Position numbers and translations under genes: made by a program. A stretch of 64,000 nt of DNA. Origin: Histoplasma ohiense (Eukaryota; Ascomycota; Eurotiomycetes; Onygenales; Ajellomycetaceae). Below the pieces are notes generated by a model that ran no database searches, was not told the DNA's origin, and saw nothing but the letters and a program-made list of their open reading frames with translations. Where the stretch lies: assembly GCA_017607445.1 (NCBI GenBank), contig JAEVHH010000004.1, positions 248,001-312,000 on the forward strand, given 5' to 3'. Shown here piece after piece: positions 23,648 through 33,655 of the stretch (its first letter is position 1; every line of letters starts with the position of its first letter).

Positions 23648-24770
23648 TGATCTCATCAAGCAGATCTCATAGAGCCCAGTTAATGTATTTCTGAAACATA
23701 CTCAGAGTGTTCACTAATTCAAAGAGGGTCACTGTTCATTCATATAATCCATAACACATACAAAAGACAGTTAGCTATTCATCATCTTCATTAATTCTTA
23801 TCTTGTAGAAGGCTGCAGAGATGTCAAGTTTCATAAATCATTTTGCTTTTTCTATTCATTCAAATGTTTCATTGATGAGTGGGAGAGAGTATCAGTTCTT
23901 CTGTGTAATCTTGTTGAGTTCTTGATAATCAATGCAGAATCATAAGTCATCTTCTGATTTCTTTGCAAACAGTACAGATGCTGCAGTGAATGAGTTGCTA
24001 ATATGAATGAAGTCTTTGTCTAGTAATCTATTGAGTGTTTTTCATAGAACAAGAAGCTCATTGTGTGATATACTGTAGAGAGAACTTCAGAGTGATTGCA
24101 GATTCTTACCATCTTTCTTAATGAGCTCAATTGTATGATCTATATCAGATTCTCAGTGAGAAGGAAGCTTTTCAGCTTCTTTTTTGTTGAACATGTCTGT
24201 GAAGTCTTTGTATGATTCAGATAGTTTCTTGTGTGGTTTTTTGAGATCTTTAGATTCTAACTTTTCTAATACTTTCTTGATATCTGTCATGCTAGCAGTG
24301 AACACTTGGATATTCTTCTTCTCATATGCTTGGCAGATTAGTAGTTTGTACACTTCTGCTGATATCTGAGTGAGATCAGCAGTTCTATTGACATCCTTCT
24401 CATAAACACAGTTGTCTTCTGAGAAAATAAAGCAGCAGTTGTATGTGTTCAACAAGATTTCAAATTCTGTGAGTCATGATAGACTGAGTATTAGATTGTA
24501 CTCAAGATCTTGTATTTCATATGTGTATACATTCTTTTTCTCATGTCCTTCTACATCAACATTAAATCTTATCATATTGTAGGAGGTGGATTCTCTGAGA
24601 CTGTCAAATCCACTGAGTTTATGCAGTTTGAGAAAGGGGATACACTGAAGCTTATGCTTCTCAACCAGCTGAGTGTCTATAAGAGTGTAGTGAAGGAAAC
24701 CACTGTCTATCATTGCTTGTATATTGACTAAGCTATTTACAATAGCAGAGATCATGATTGTATTCACTTG
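23648..24770 (-). pseudogene. Gypsy A RT N-terminal half, linker and protease (element B)
   Basis: After the LINE TSD (23648-23661) the antisense RT resumes (around 23700-24060). The linker follows (24455-24153, MLNTYNCCFIFSEDNCVYEKD), then the retropepsin-like domain (24767-24474, AMIDSGFLHYTLIDTQL). The GGAAGCTTTTCAGCTTC sequence near 24,170 is the intact version of the site used by Gypsy 2 in element A. Stops occur between the pieces. Confidence 0.87.
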
Positions 24771-25850
24771 TATTTTCTGCTTGAATCTTCAGCTAGCTTT
24801 CTGCTTTTTGAGCTCTCATTCATGTTTTAGAGTGAGAGCTTGTCTTTTCCCTGTTCTTGTCTATCCACAGGCGATGCAGTGTTCACATGTGTGGAGGATT
24901 TACTTGAAGTGATTGCATTCAGACATTGATTCATGAAGTGCTCTGATTTGTCACAGTGTATGCAGACTTCTCTGACAATTTGATTGATGACATTCTTTTC
25001 TGAGACATTAGAGACTCTCAGACAGCTTGCATTCATATATAAGATTCAGTTTATTGATTTTGATTCAGAGGCAGAGGGTGCTGCAGAGTAGTTCAGAGTG
25101 TACACATTTATTTGACAGAATTCTCTGCAATTTTGAAGCACACAGAACTGAGACAGATCATTGTTCAACAGACAAAAATCAACACAGAATTCACTGTATA
25201 TTGAGAACTTCAGACATTCTATACTTTGATTATGCAACTGAAAGTTCAAGTTCTTGAACAATATGTTGATCTTGACAGTGTCATTTCAGTCTTACTCATC
25301 TGCTTTTAGAAGCTTGTGATTGAATTCAGAAAGATAAGTTGTCAACACAACATTCATCTGATAAGTTTGATTAAGCCAGTCTAACATCTTGGCTTGAAGT
25401 GTAGAATCAAGAAAGAGGGAGTTGAGTTGTTGAAAGACTAGCTCTGACATACACTGATGATTCTGACAATAACTCATTCAGAGTTGAAATTTTGCTAACA
25501 CATCATCATTCAATCTGCTATGGATATACCACACTTGATTGAATAGTGAGTCTATTGCTTGTCCATCAATGTTCAATTTGGCATTCATTTTTGACTTCCA
25601 CACAAGGTAGAGCACTAGATCTTTCTCATATTTGTTGAGAATTGAAAGCTTCTCTCTTGAGAGCTTTTCATGAGATGTGGGTGTAGAAGAAACAGTGAAT
25701 ATAGAAGTGCTCATTTCAGCAAGTCATCATTGCAATTCAGTCATCTGTAGCATCTGCTGCTGAAGAATGCTTCATAGATCTAAGTTATCATCTGCTGCAT
25801 TCAGATGCAGCAGATGTTTGTAGAATTGTTCATAATTCATTTCAATATCT
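24771..25850 (-). pseudogene. Gypsy A gag (element B)
   Basis: Antisense frames at 25036-24827, 25261-25046, 25477-25292 and 25714-25478 are consecutive pieces of Gag. The zinc knuckle reads CIHCDKSEHFMNQC near 24,965. The start region near 25,840 matches MNYKQFYKH-type Gag starts. An intact copy of the hAT target site lies near 25,350. Confidence 0.85.
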
Positions 25851-26239
25851 AAGAACATATAATAATAAAAAAAAAAGAAAAAGAAATACTTGTAGACACT
25901 CAGTCCTCTCACAGACACTATTCACAGTGTTGCAGCACTAAGCTTGATCAAGCTTCTTCATGAACACTATTCACAGCATTACAGTTTGTAGACACTCAGA
26001 CCTTATAGAACACAGTCAATTGTGTTTCAGACACTTAGACACAACAGTCTATATAACTAATGATAAGAGCACTCAGATTCATGAGGGATCTCTTGTAACA
26101 ACTAGACACTCAGATCTGTAAACAATGCATTCAGATGTAAGAACTGATAACAAGATACTCAGATCTTAAACAACACACTCAGATGTAAGAACTAATAACA
26201 AAGCACTCAGATCTAAAACACAGAAGAATCAATTTGTAA
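25851..26239 (-). other. Gypsy A leader, element B
   Basis: Untranslated leader between gag and the 5' LTR, with repeated CACTCAGATCT and AAGAACTAATAAC motifs, colinear with 12,150-12,519 and 32,185-32,560. Confidence 0.7.
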
Positions 26240-26836
26240 TGTAATGGATGTACTTCAATTAACAATTTGGTACTATTCTAATTACAGATTATGAATTGAT
26301 TAAGAAAAGAAAGAGAAAAGAAATCAGAAGAAAAGATTGTACAAAGAGGATTCTTATAGAGAAAAGTTCAGAATGAAAGAATATCAGAAGTCACTCCACA
26401 GTGAAGCATGGAGTGAAAGAACATTAAGAGATACACATAAGAATCATTAGAAGCTACACAAGTGCAGAACATGGAGCAGGGGAATCATTGAAAGCTACAC
26501 AGAAGAATTGTTAGAGACTACACAAGCACAGAACACAGAGCAGAAGAATGTAAGAAGCTACACAGAAGAATCATTAGAGACTACACAAGCACAGAACACA
26601 GAGCAGAAGAACATAAGAAGCTACACAGAAGAATTGTTAGAGACTACATGAGCACAGAGCACAGAACAGAAGAACATTAAGAGCTATACAGAAGAATTGT
26701 TAGAAACTACACAAGCACAGAGCACAGAGCAGAAGAACATTGAGGGTTACACAAGGTGACAACAGCCAGGAACAAGCGGGTGCAGAAGGGGAGTTGGTTG
26801 CGTAAGTTAATTACTAACAGGTGCTAACCCGTCACA
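26240..26836 (-). repeat. 5' LTR of Gypsy A element B
   Basis: 597 bp. The inner end TGTAATGGATGTACTTCAA has lost all CpGs. The outer end keeps AAGCGGGTGC, GGTTGCGTAAG and GCTAACCCGTCACA. Four to five 63-bp tandem units lie inside (26,400-26,740). Confidence 0.92.
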
Positions 26837-27184
26837 CTCAAGATTCATGAGTTCGAAACCCACAGGGGACAACATTACATCCAGAGCCAACTTCTCAGCT
26901 TCTAAAATAATGGGATGTGAACTTGCCAAGTAGGCACCTTCAGGTGGATCTACTATCTGATTTAGCTTATTGTTTCTAAGCTGGAAATCTGTATTGCATG
27001 TACCAAATCCTGTCTTTCATTAATTTTCCTATGTTCTTGTTATATTCTTGGCGTCGTTCAACACTAAGCATTCCTCCAGTATAACCAACTCTTGCCTGTA
27101 TTTAACATCACACAAGGACTCGTCATAAGCGCTGCTTGCATACGAGTATAACGGAAGAATAATAATAATAATAATCACAGAGCA
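26837..27184 (+). mobile_element. tRNA-derived SINE, 3' part with (AAT)n tail
   Basis: After the CTCAA duplication (26837-26841) the SINE resumes at 26842 with GATTCATGAGTTCGAAACCC, whose GTTCGAAACC fits a Pol III B box. The body runs to a tail GTATAACGGAAG then (AAT)n at 27157-27174, followed by TSD TCACAGAGCA (27175-27184). Combined SINE length is about 390 bp. Its tail resembles the LINE tail at 16414-16440, suggesting mobilisation by that LINE type. Confidence 0.75.
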
Positions 27185-27658
27185 TTGAAACTGATATATA
27201 CTGTCAAAGCAGATATGCTTGACATGCTGATGGATAGAGTTGAACACACATTGAGTGCACTAAGCAGTACAGAAATGCATCACAAGAATGGAAGCCCATT
27301 TATCTGAGTGAAGATAGCAGCAGAAAAGGAAATGCTGATCAAGTCAGTGCATTCAAAAGTGCACATGAGGCTTCCACAGTGGCTGATCGGATGAACCCGC
27401 TCATTCATGAGGGGCAGAATGTCCACTCTATACTTTGAAGAGCAGGAAACAGCAATGTTTGAGGTGCTGGCTGAAATTTCTCAGAAACAGCACTGACTGA
27501 TTCTTGGTAAAGCTGCAGAGAGGAAACTGAAGTGAAGACAATTAGCTGAGAAAAGGTTTTTAGTTCAGTGATATTGATCACAAAATTTTCCCTTCATATA
27601 ACATAGATTTCCCACATACTATATAGATTAGACGGTGTAGAAATAAATAATAATAATA
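27185..27658 (+). pseudogene. Unrecognised decayed coding sequence X, right part with (AAT)n tail
   Basis: Continues the frame that reaches 13302: LKLIYTVKADMLDMLMDR and so on, with TGA stops at 27305, 27388 and beyond but the same frame held through MSTLYFEEQETAMFEVLAEI. After about 27,560 the frame is lost. At 27,641 the sequence becomes AAATAAATAATAATAATAAC, a LINE-like tail, followed at once by Gypsy A integrase sequence of element C. X may therefore be a 5'-truncated non-LTR element. Family unknown. Confidence 0.45.
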
Positions 27659-28461
27659 ACAGTGTATCACTCAGAGATTGATGAAGCTACTGAGAGAATA
27701 ATACAAACAGTAAAGAACATTCTCTGTAAGTTCTGTAATTACATACAAAACAACTGAAGCAATCTGCTGCCACACACTGAGATTACAATTAATAGTTGAG
27801 ATTTCATCACAACAGATATAAGTTCATTCTTTCTTCTATACAGATACAACTTAGAGATTCTGAACTTTTCTGAGACTCTCTGAGAAATCATGTACATCCA
27901 CAGTTTTATACAGATGACAGAGAACATTGTAAGTAAGCTGAAGAAAGTTTATAAATAAACAGAAGTTTCAATGATCAGCATTCAGCAAAATTATAAAAAT
28001 TAAATAAATATCAGAAGAAGTTCTGCAACTCAATATCATATAAAAGACAAAGTCTGACTGAATTTCAAGAACATAAAAACAGATTATCTTTTGTATACAC
28101 TAGATTATCATTATATTAAGTATACAGTGAAGAAAGTGCTAGATATACACAATTATCAACTTAATACTCTGTCTGATATTCACAACATCTTTCATACAAA
28201 TCTGCTTCAATCTGCAGCTGAGAATTCATTTCTCTCACAGAGAATCTTCAATTGACAGACACTCATCATTATAGAAAAAGATAATAAACTCAAGTGGAAA
28301 ATCAAAGCAATTCTTGACAATAGAATCAATCACCACTGTCATGAATATCTCATTAAATGAGTAAAATATAATCATTCAATCTGAGAATCTGTGTTCATCT
28401 TGAAGAATATCACTGCTCTCAACATCTATGAGTTTTCACTCATCTCAGTAGAGAGGGATAA
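27659..28461 (+). pseudogene. Gypsy A integrase end and chromodomain (element C)
   Basis: Plus-strand 3' part of another family A element. It starts inside integrase (TATCACTCAGAGATTGATGAAGC, the YHPETDGAT-type motif) and runs to a chromodomain-like tail near 28,340-28,440 (EYLIK, stop, VKYNHSI). A polypurine tract GTAGAGAGGGATAA adjoins the LTR. The 5' part is absent, cut where X ends. Confidence 0.82.
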
Positions 28462-28933
28462 TGTGATGAGTTAGCATCTATTAGCAATTAACTTACACAA
28501 TCAACTTCTATCATTGCAATTTTATATAACTCTCAATGTTCTTTTATATAGCTTTTAACATTTTTTCATTTTATACTCTGCATTTATGTAGTCTTTAATG
28601 ATTCTTCTGTGTAGCTTTCAATGATTCTTTTATTTCACATTTCACATTTATGTAGTCTCTAATAATTCTTTCATATAGTTCTCAATGATTCTTCTGTTTC
28701 ACACTTCACACTTGTATAGTTTCTAACAATTCTTTTATATAGCTCTTAATATTCTTTCATTTCACACTTCACTGTGAAGCAGTCTCTGATATTATTCTGT
28801 CTCAAACTTTCTTCTATAAGAATTCTCTTCATACAATCTTTTCTTCTGATTTCTTTTCTCTTTCTTTTCTTAATCAATTCATAATCTGTAATTAGAATAG
28901 TATCAAATCGTTAATTGAAGTACACCTGTTACA
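28462..28933 (+). repeat. 3' LTR of Gypsy A element C
   Basis: 472 bp, TGTGATGAGTTAGC to ACCTGTTACA. It is about one 63-bp unit shorter than the 534-bp LTRs of element F. One CpG survives near its outer end (AATCGTTAATTG). Confidence 0.85.
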
Positions 28934-29234
28934 AGATCACTTCACAGTGAAGTGTAAAGTGAAAGAATGTTAAAAACTATATAAAAGAATTGTTAGAAAC
29001 TATATAAATGTAGAGTATGAAATGAAAGAATCATTGAGAGCTATATAAAAGAATTATTAGAGACTACACAAGCACAGAGCACAGAGTAGAAGAATGTTAA
29101 GAGCTATATGAAAGAATTATTAAAGACTACATAAGCACAAAGCACAGAGTGGAAGAACATTGAGAGTTATACAAGATTGCAATGACAGAAGTTGATTGTG
29201 TAAGTTAATTACTAACAGATGCTAACTCATCACA
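28934..29234 (-). repeat. Gypsy A LTR fragment, inverted
   Basis: Minus-oriented LTR sequence starting in mid-LTR (CTTCACAGTGAAGTG) and ending GCTAACTCATCACA. It abuts element C's LTR head to head, forming an imperfect inverted pair. Confidence 0.75.
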
Positions 29235-29798
29235 CAGTGAAATATGAAAAGTATAAATCTCAGAATATGAAAGAGTGGAAGAAGATTATGAGAGAAGAGA
29301 TTTTTCTTCAATGAATATATCAGAAAATAAGAGAGTTAATGAAGAAGAATAGAAAGAAAAAAACAAATATTCTATGAAAAAGATATTTATCAATATCTTT
29401 ACATTCAAAATAAAAGCTGATACTTAACAAGTATCAGAGGTGATATAAGAGAAGAGTGATAGAGAGAGAAAATGAGATAAAGTGAAAGATGAGAGATGAG
29501 ATGAGAATGAATGAACTGAGAATCTTTAGACTTTTCTTAGAATCTTATAAGAGGTGATGACAGTGTGAAGAGTGAATAGTAGAAGATAGTATATAGCATA
29601 GCAGATGATAATAACAATAGTAATTGTAGTAGTAGTGTAGCTGATCACTAAGAAGGAAAAGAAAGAGAAAGAAGATGTGCAAAATACATACATTCATATA
29701 TATATATATATAGAAATAGCAGTAACAAGAGCATAATGAAAAGAGGTAAGAATAAATGAAGATAATATAATAAGAAAATAATAAACAAGTGTATTACA
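29235..29798 (-). mobile_element. Gypsy 2 deletion derivative (LTR joined to 3' region)
   Basis: On the minus strand an LTR (29798 to about 29,556, TGTAATACACTTG... with a (TA)n tract) is joined directly to sequence like Gypsy 2 at 7370-7440 (GATTCTAAGAAAAGTC, then CTCAGTTCA). Gag and pol are missing, so it is an internally deleted copy. Its left end is diverged. Confidence 0.7.
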
Positions 29799-29802
29799 AT
29801 AA

Positions 29803-30176
29803 TATAATGAATTAGTATCTGTTAGTAGTTAATTTATACAATCAACTTCTCTTCTGCATCTACTCATTTCTGTTATTGTGCTCTGTGCTTTTATAGTCTC
29901 TAATAATTCTTCTGTGTAATCTCTTTTATTTCATACTTCATATTTGTGTAGTTCTAACAATTCTTCTGTGTAATTCTCAATGTTCTTTCACTCTGTGCTT
30001 CACTTCATACTTCACTGTGAAGTGGCTTTTGATATTCTTTCATTCTGATTTTCTCTTTATAAAAATCCTCTTTATATAATCTTTTCTTCTGATCTCTTTT
30101 CTCTTTCTTTTCTTAATCAATTTGTAATTTGTATTTAGAATAGTGCTAGATCATTAATTGAAGTATGTCTGTTACA
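29803..30176 (+). repeat. Solo Gypsy A LTR, CpG-free
   Basis: Runs from TATAATGAATTAGTATCTG (TGTGATGAGTTAGC with G-to-A changes) to GTATGTCTGTTACA. It is 374 bp, with fewer 63-bp units than other copies. Adjacent internal sequence is absent. Confidence 0.75.
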
Positions 30177-31159
30177 TTGATCCACTCTTATTTCTATAAG
30201 ATCTTGAACCTTCATTGAAGAAGGTGATGAATTCCCTGATTTAGCAATTACTGAAGTTATTATGATGAATATAAATAATGAGAAATTATGTGTGAAATGA
30301 ATTCTGAGGATAATAAAGTTAAGAAATTTGTTGAGATTTTTTTTACTCCCTTTTCATTAACCCACTCTAATTGGTTAGAACACTAGTAGAATATATTTAT
30401 AAACAACAACAAATAAAACTTGAATTTTAGTTTCTTATAATAAATGATAAAGTTTTATACTCAATATTCATCAACAGTAGATGGAAATTTACTTTCAGAG
30501 TAAAATTCTCAGCTGATAAGAAGAAGATTGATCATTTTTTATACAGTTTCTACTCAGAGTAACTGCTCTCACTTATTTCAGACTAGAATTCATTGAATAA
30601 GATATTCTTTTTCAGTAAGACTAAGTTTTTGATTTCTGTGAGAAGCATCAACTCAAGCTGTACAATTATATACTCAATGAATGAGAATAGAGTAAGAAAC
30701 ATTATATAGCTTTGCTGCTGTCTGTATACTAGAAATTTGACCTTTTTTAAGAGCTTCAGTGACTAAAAGAATCTTTCCTTCCATATTAGAAGTTTGACTG
30801 CTTTGTATTGTTGATATTTTGATGAAAACAGCTAATCTTGACTCAAGTCAAAAAAAGTGGCTCACTAATCTATATGACTCACTTACTTATTGATTATGTT
30901 ATTGTATATATCTTAAATAATTAATATAATATTGATCATCAACTTCATAAATTCTATTATTACTAGGGGCAGGCTGCCTCTAGCACCCCCTTTCAAAGGG
31001 TAGGCAATCGAGCCTTTAAATCCCAGGGGTTGAAAGGCATCATTAATTGCTTCAAAGGGTTGAACAGCTCAGTCAGAACACTCTATAGCAGAAGCTTCAT
31101 GAAACATGTAGCTGGGGAGAATGAAGCAAAGATGCGGGCATATTATTCATTATGTTGAT
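30177..31159. other. Unrecognised AT-rich sequence
   Basis: No element family or gene was recognised. The first 120 bp could be decayed coding sequence (a plus frame reading EEGDEFPDLAITEVIMMNI). A composition change near 30,965 (TAGGGGCAGGCTGCC) introduces GC-richer, CpG-bearing sequence. Possibly remnants of a DNA element; no terminal repeats were found. Confidence 0.4.
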
Positions 31160-31440
31160 ATCATCATCATAGATATGATCGCTAGATATCATCGGTATAT
31201 ATCATGGTAGATATCATTATAAATATCCTCGTATATATCATCGTAATCTGTATTTAGGATAGTGCCTTAGTCCGTTGGTACGCCCGTTGCAATAGATCGT
31301 ACGAACCGCGCAGGCGGTACGAACGGTATACAATCCGCAACCGAGGCAGTGCCTAGTTAACCGGCAGCATGCCCGTTACAGCATTGATAGATATCATTGA
31401 AATATATCATTGCTAGATATGGTTGACAGATATCATCAGT
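31160..31440. repeat. GATATCAT-type minisatellite split by CpG-intact LTR ends
   Basis: Loose tandem (A)GATATCAT units at 31,165-31,237 and 31,386-31,445. Between them (about 31,239-31,380) lie two Gypsy A-like LTR termini in CpG-rich form, ending GTACGCCCGTTGCA and GCATGCCCGTTACA, separated by CGTACGAACCGCGCAGG. Confidence 0.65.
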
Positions 31441-31650
31441 GGATATCATTCATTCAAGCAGATTAGCAGATATAGAGACAGGTAGTCAGATAGTCAGCTA
31501 GTAGAGTAGTATTGGTAGATAGATAAGTAGCTAGATGATGATATTTATTCTTATAGAAATTGATTGGATATTGAACAGACAGGTTCGTTGATAGACAGCT
31601 ATCTAGCTAGCATTCTCAATTCCATCAGCAATTAATCAGATATTGAGCAG
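31441..31650. repeat. Dispersed repeat R3, copy 1 left part
   Basis: Matches 50,985-51,190 (ATTCATTCAAGCAG, TTGATTGGATATTGA, TAGCTATCTAGC). Interrupted by Gypsy A element F at AGCAG (31646-31650) and continued at 37733. Confidence 0.75.
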
Positions 31651-32184
31651 TGTGACGGGTTAGCACCCGTTAGTAATTAACTTATGCAACCAACTCCCCT
31701 CCTGCACCCGCTCGTTCCTGGCTGTTGTGACCTTGTGTAACCCTCAATGTTCTTCTGCTCTGTGCTCTGCACTTGCATAGTTTCTAACAATTCTTCTGTG
31801 TAGCTCTTAACATTCTTCCACTCCATGCTCCACACTCATATAGTCTCTAACAATTCTTCTGCATAGCTTCTTACATTCTTTCATTCTGTGTTCCACACTT
31901 GTATAGTCTCTAATGATTTTTCTGTGTAGCTCTCAATGATTTCTCTGCTCCACATTTCATACTTGTATAGCTTCTAATGATTCTTACACATACTTCTTAA
32001 TATTCTTCTACTCTGCACTCCACTGTAGAGCAGCTTCTGATATTCTTTCACTCTGAACTTTTCTTTATAAGAACTCTCTTTGTACAATCTCTTCTTCTGA
32101 TTTCTTTTCTCTTTCTTTTCTTAATCAATTCATAATCTGTAATTAGAATAGTATCAAATTGTTAATTGAAGTACATTCATTACA
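31651..32184 (+). repeat. 5' LTR of Gypsy A element F
   Basis: 534 bp. The outer 75 bp keep four CpGs (GTGACGGGTTAG, CACCCGTTAG, CACCCGCTCGTTCC); the inner end reads GTACATTCATTACA with none. Confidence 0.93.
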
Positions 32185-32560
32185 TTATGAATTGATTCTT
32201 CTGTATTTAAAATCTGAGTGTTTTATTATTAGTTTTTACACTCAAGTGCATCATTATTAGTTCTTACACTCAAGTGCATTGTTTACAGATCTGAGTGTCT
32301 AGTCATTACAAGAAATTCTTCATGAATCTGAGTGCTCTTATTGTTAATTATATAAACTGTCATATCTAAGCATCTGAGATACAATCAATCATATTCTACA
32401 AGACTTGAGTGTCTGCAAACTGTAACACTGTGAATAGTGTTCACAAAGAAGCTTGACAAAGCTTAGTACTGCAACACTGCAAATAGTGTCTGTGAAAGAA
32501 CTGAGTGTCTACAAGTATTTCTTTTCTTTTTTTTATTATTATATATTCTTAGATATTGAA

Positions 32561-33655
32561 ATGAACTACAAGCAATTCTATAAACACTCATCACATTCAA
32601 ATGTGATGGACAATAACTTAGATCTACAAAGCATTCTTCAGCAGCAGATGCTATAGATGACTGAATTGTAATGATGATTTGCTGAGATAAATACTTTCAT
32701 ATTCATCATTTCTTCTACACTCACATCTCATGAAAAGCTCTCAAGAGAGAAGCTTTCAATCTTCAACAAATATGAGAGAGATCTAGCACTCTACCTCATG
32801 TGGAAGTCAAAAGTGAATGTCAAATTGAACATTGATGAACAAGCAATAGACTCACTATTCAATCAAATATGATATATCCACAGCAGATTGAATGACAATA
32901 TATTAGCAAAATTTCAATTCTGAATAAGTCATTGTCAGAATTATCAGCATATATCAGAGCTAGTCTTTCAACAACTCAACTCTCTCTTTCTTGATTCTAC
33001 ACTTCAAGTCAAGACATTAGACTGATTTAATCAAACTTATCAGATGAATGTTGTGTTGACAATTTATCTTTCTGAATTCAATCACAAACTTCTAGAAGCA
33101 GATGAGCAAGACTGAGACAATGCTGTCAAAATCAATATATTGTTCAAGAACTTGAACTTTCAGTTGTATAACTGAAGTATAGAGCATCTGAAGCTCTCAA
33201 TATACAGTGAATTCTGTGCTGATCTTCATCTGTTGAACAACAATCTGTCTCAGTTCTGTGTACTTCAAAATTGCAGAGAATTTCATTGAATAAATATGTA
33301 TATCTCAAACTACTCTGCAGCATCTCTCATCTCTGAATCAGAATCAATGAACTGAGTTTCATATGTAAACACAAGTCACTCAAGAGTTCTCAACATCTCA
33401 GAGAAGAACACTGCTGACTGAATTGTCAGAGAAGTCTGCATACACTGCAACAAATCAGAACACTTCACAAATCAATGTTCAAATGCAATCACTCTGAGTA
33501 AACCCTCCACATACATAAACACTGCATCACTCATGAATAGACAAGAACAGGAAAAAGATGAGCTCTCACTCTAAAATATAGATGAGAGCTCAAAGAGCAG
33601 AAAGCTAGCTGAAAATTTGAGTAGAAGATGCAAGCAGATGCAATCATAATCTCTA
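32561..33655 (+). pseudogene. Gypsy A gag (element F)
   Basis: Starts ATG at 32561 (MNYKQFYKHSSHSN) and runs through stop-broken frames to a CCHC knuckle (CIHCNKSEHFTNQC) near 33,440. This is the usual Gag arrangement with the nucleocapsid knuckle at the C-terminus. The stops are mainly TGA and occasionally TAG/TAA. Confidence 0.85.

Larger units (their letters stand above)
13363..26836 (-). mobile_element. Gypsy family A, element B, full length, split by a LINE
   Basis: A minus-strand Ty3/Gypsy element with 597-bp LTRs at both ends (13363-13959 and 26240-26836) and TSD CTCAA. Without the LINE (16414-23647) and one TSD copy it is about 6.2 kb. Order from the right: 5' LTR, leader, gag, protease, RT, RNase H, integrase, chromodomain, 3' LTR. 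It inserted into a SINE. All frames are broken, mainly by TGA at expected Arg codons. Confidence 0.93.

Noticed and set aside
30177..31159. Decayed DNA transposon
   Set aside because: No terminal repeats, TSD or recognisable transposase motif could be found, so it is left as unrecognised.
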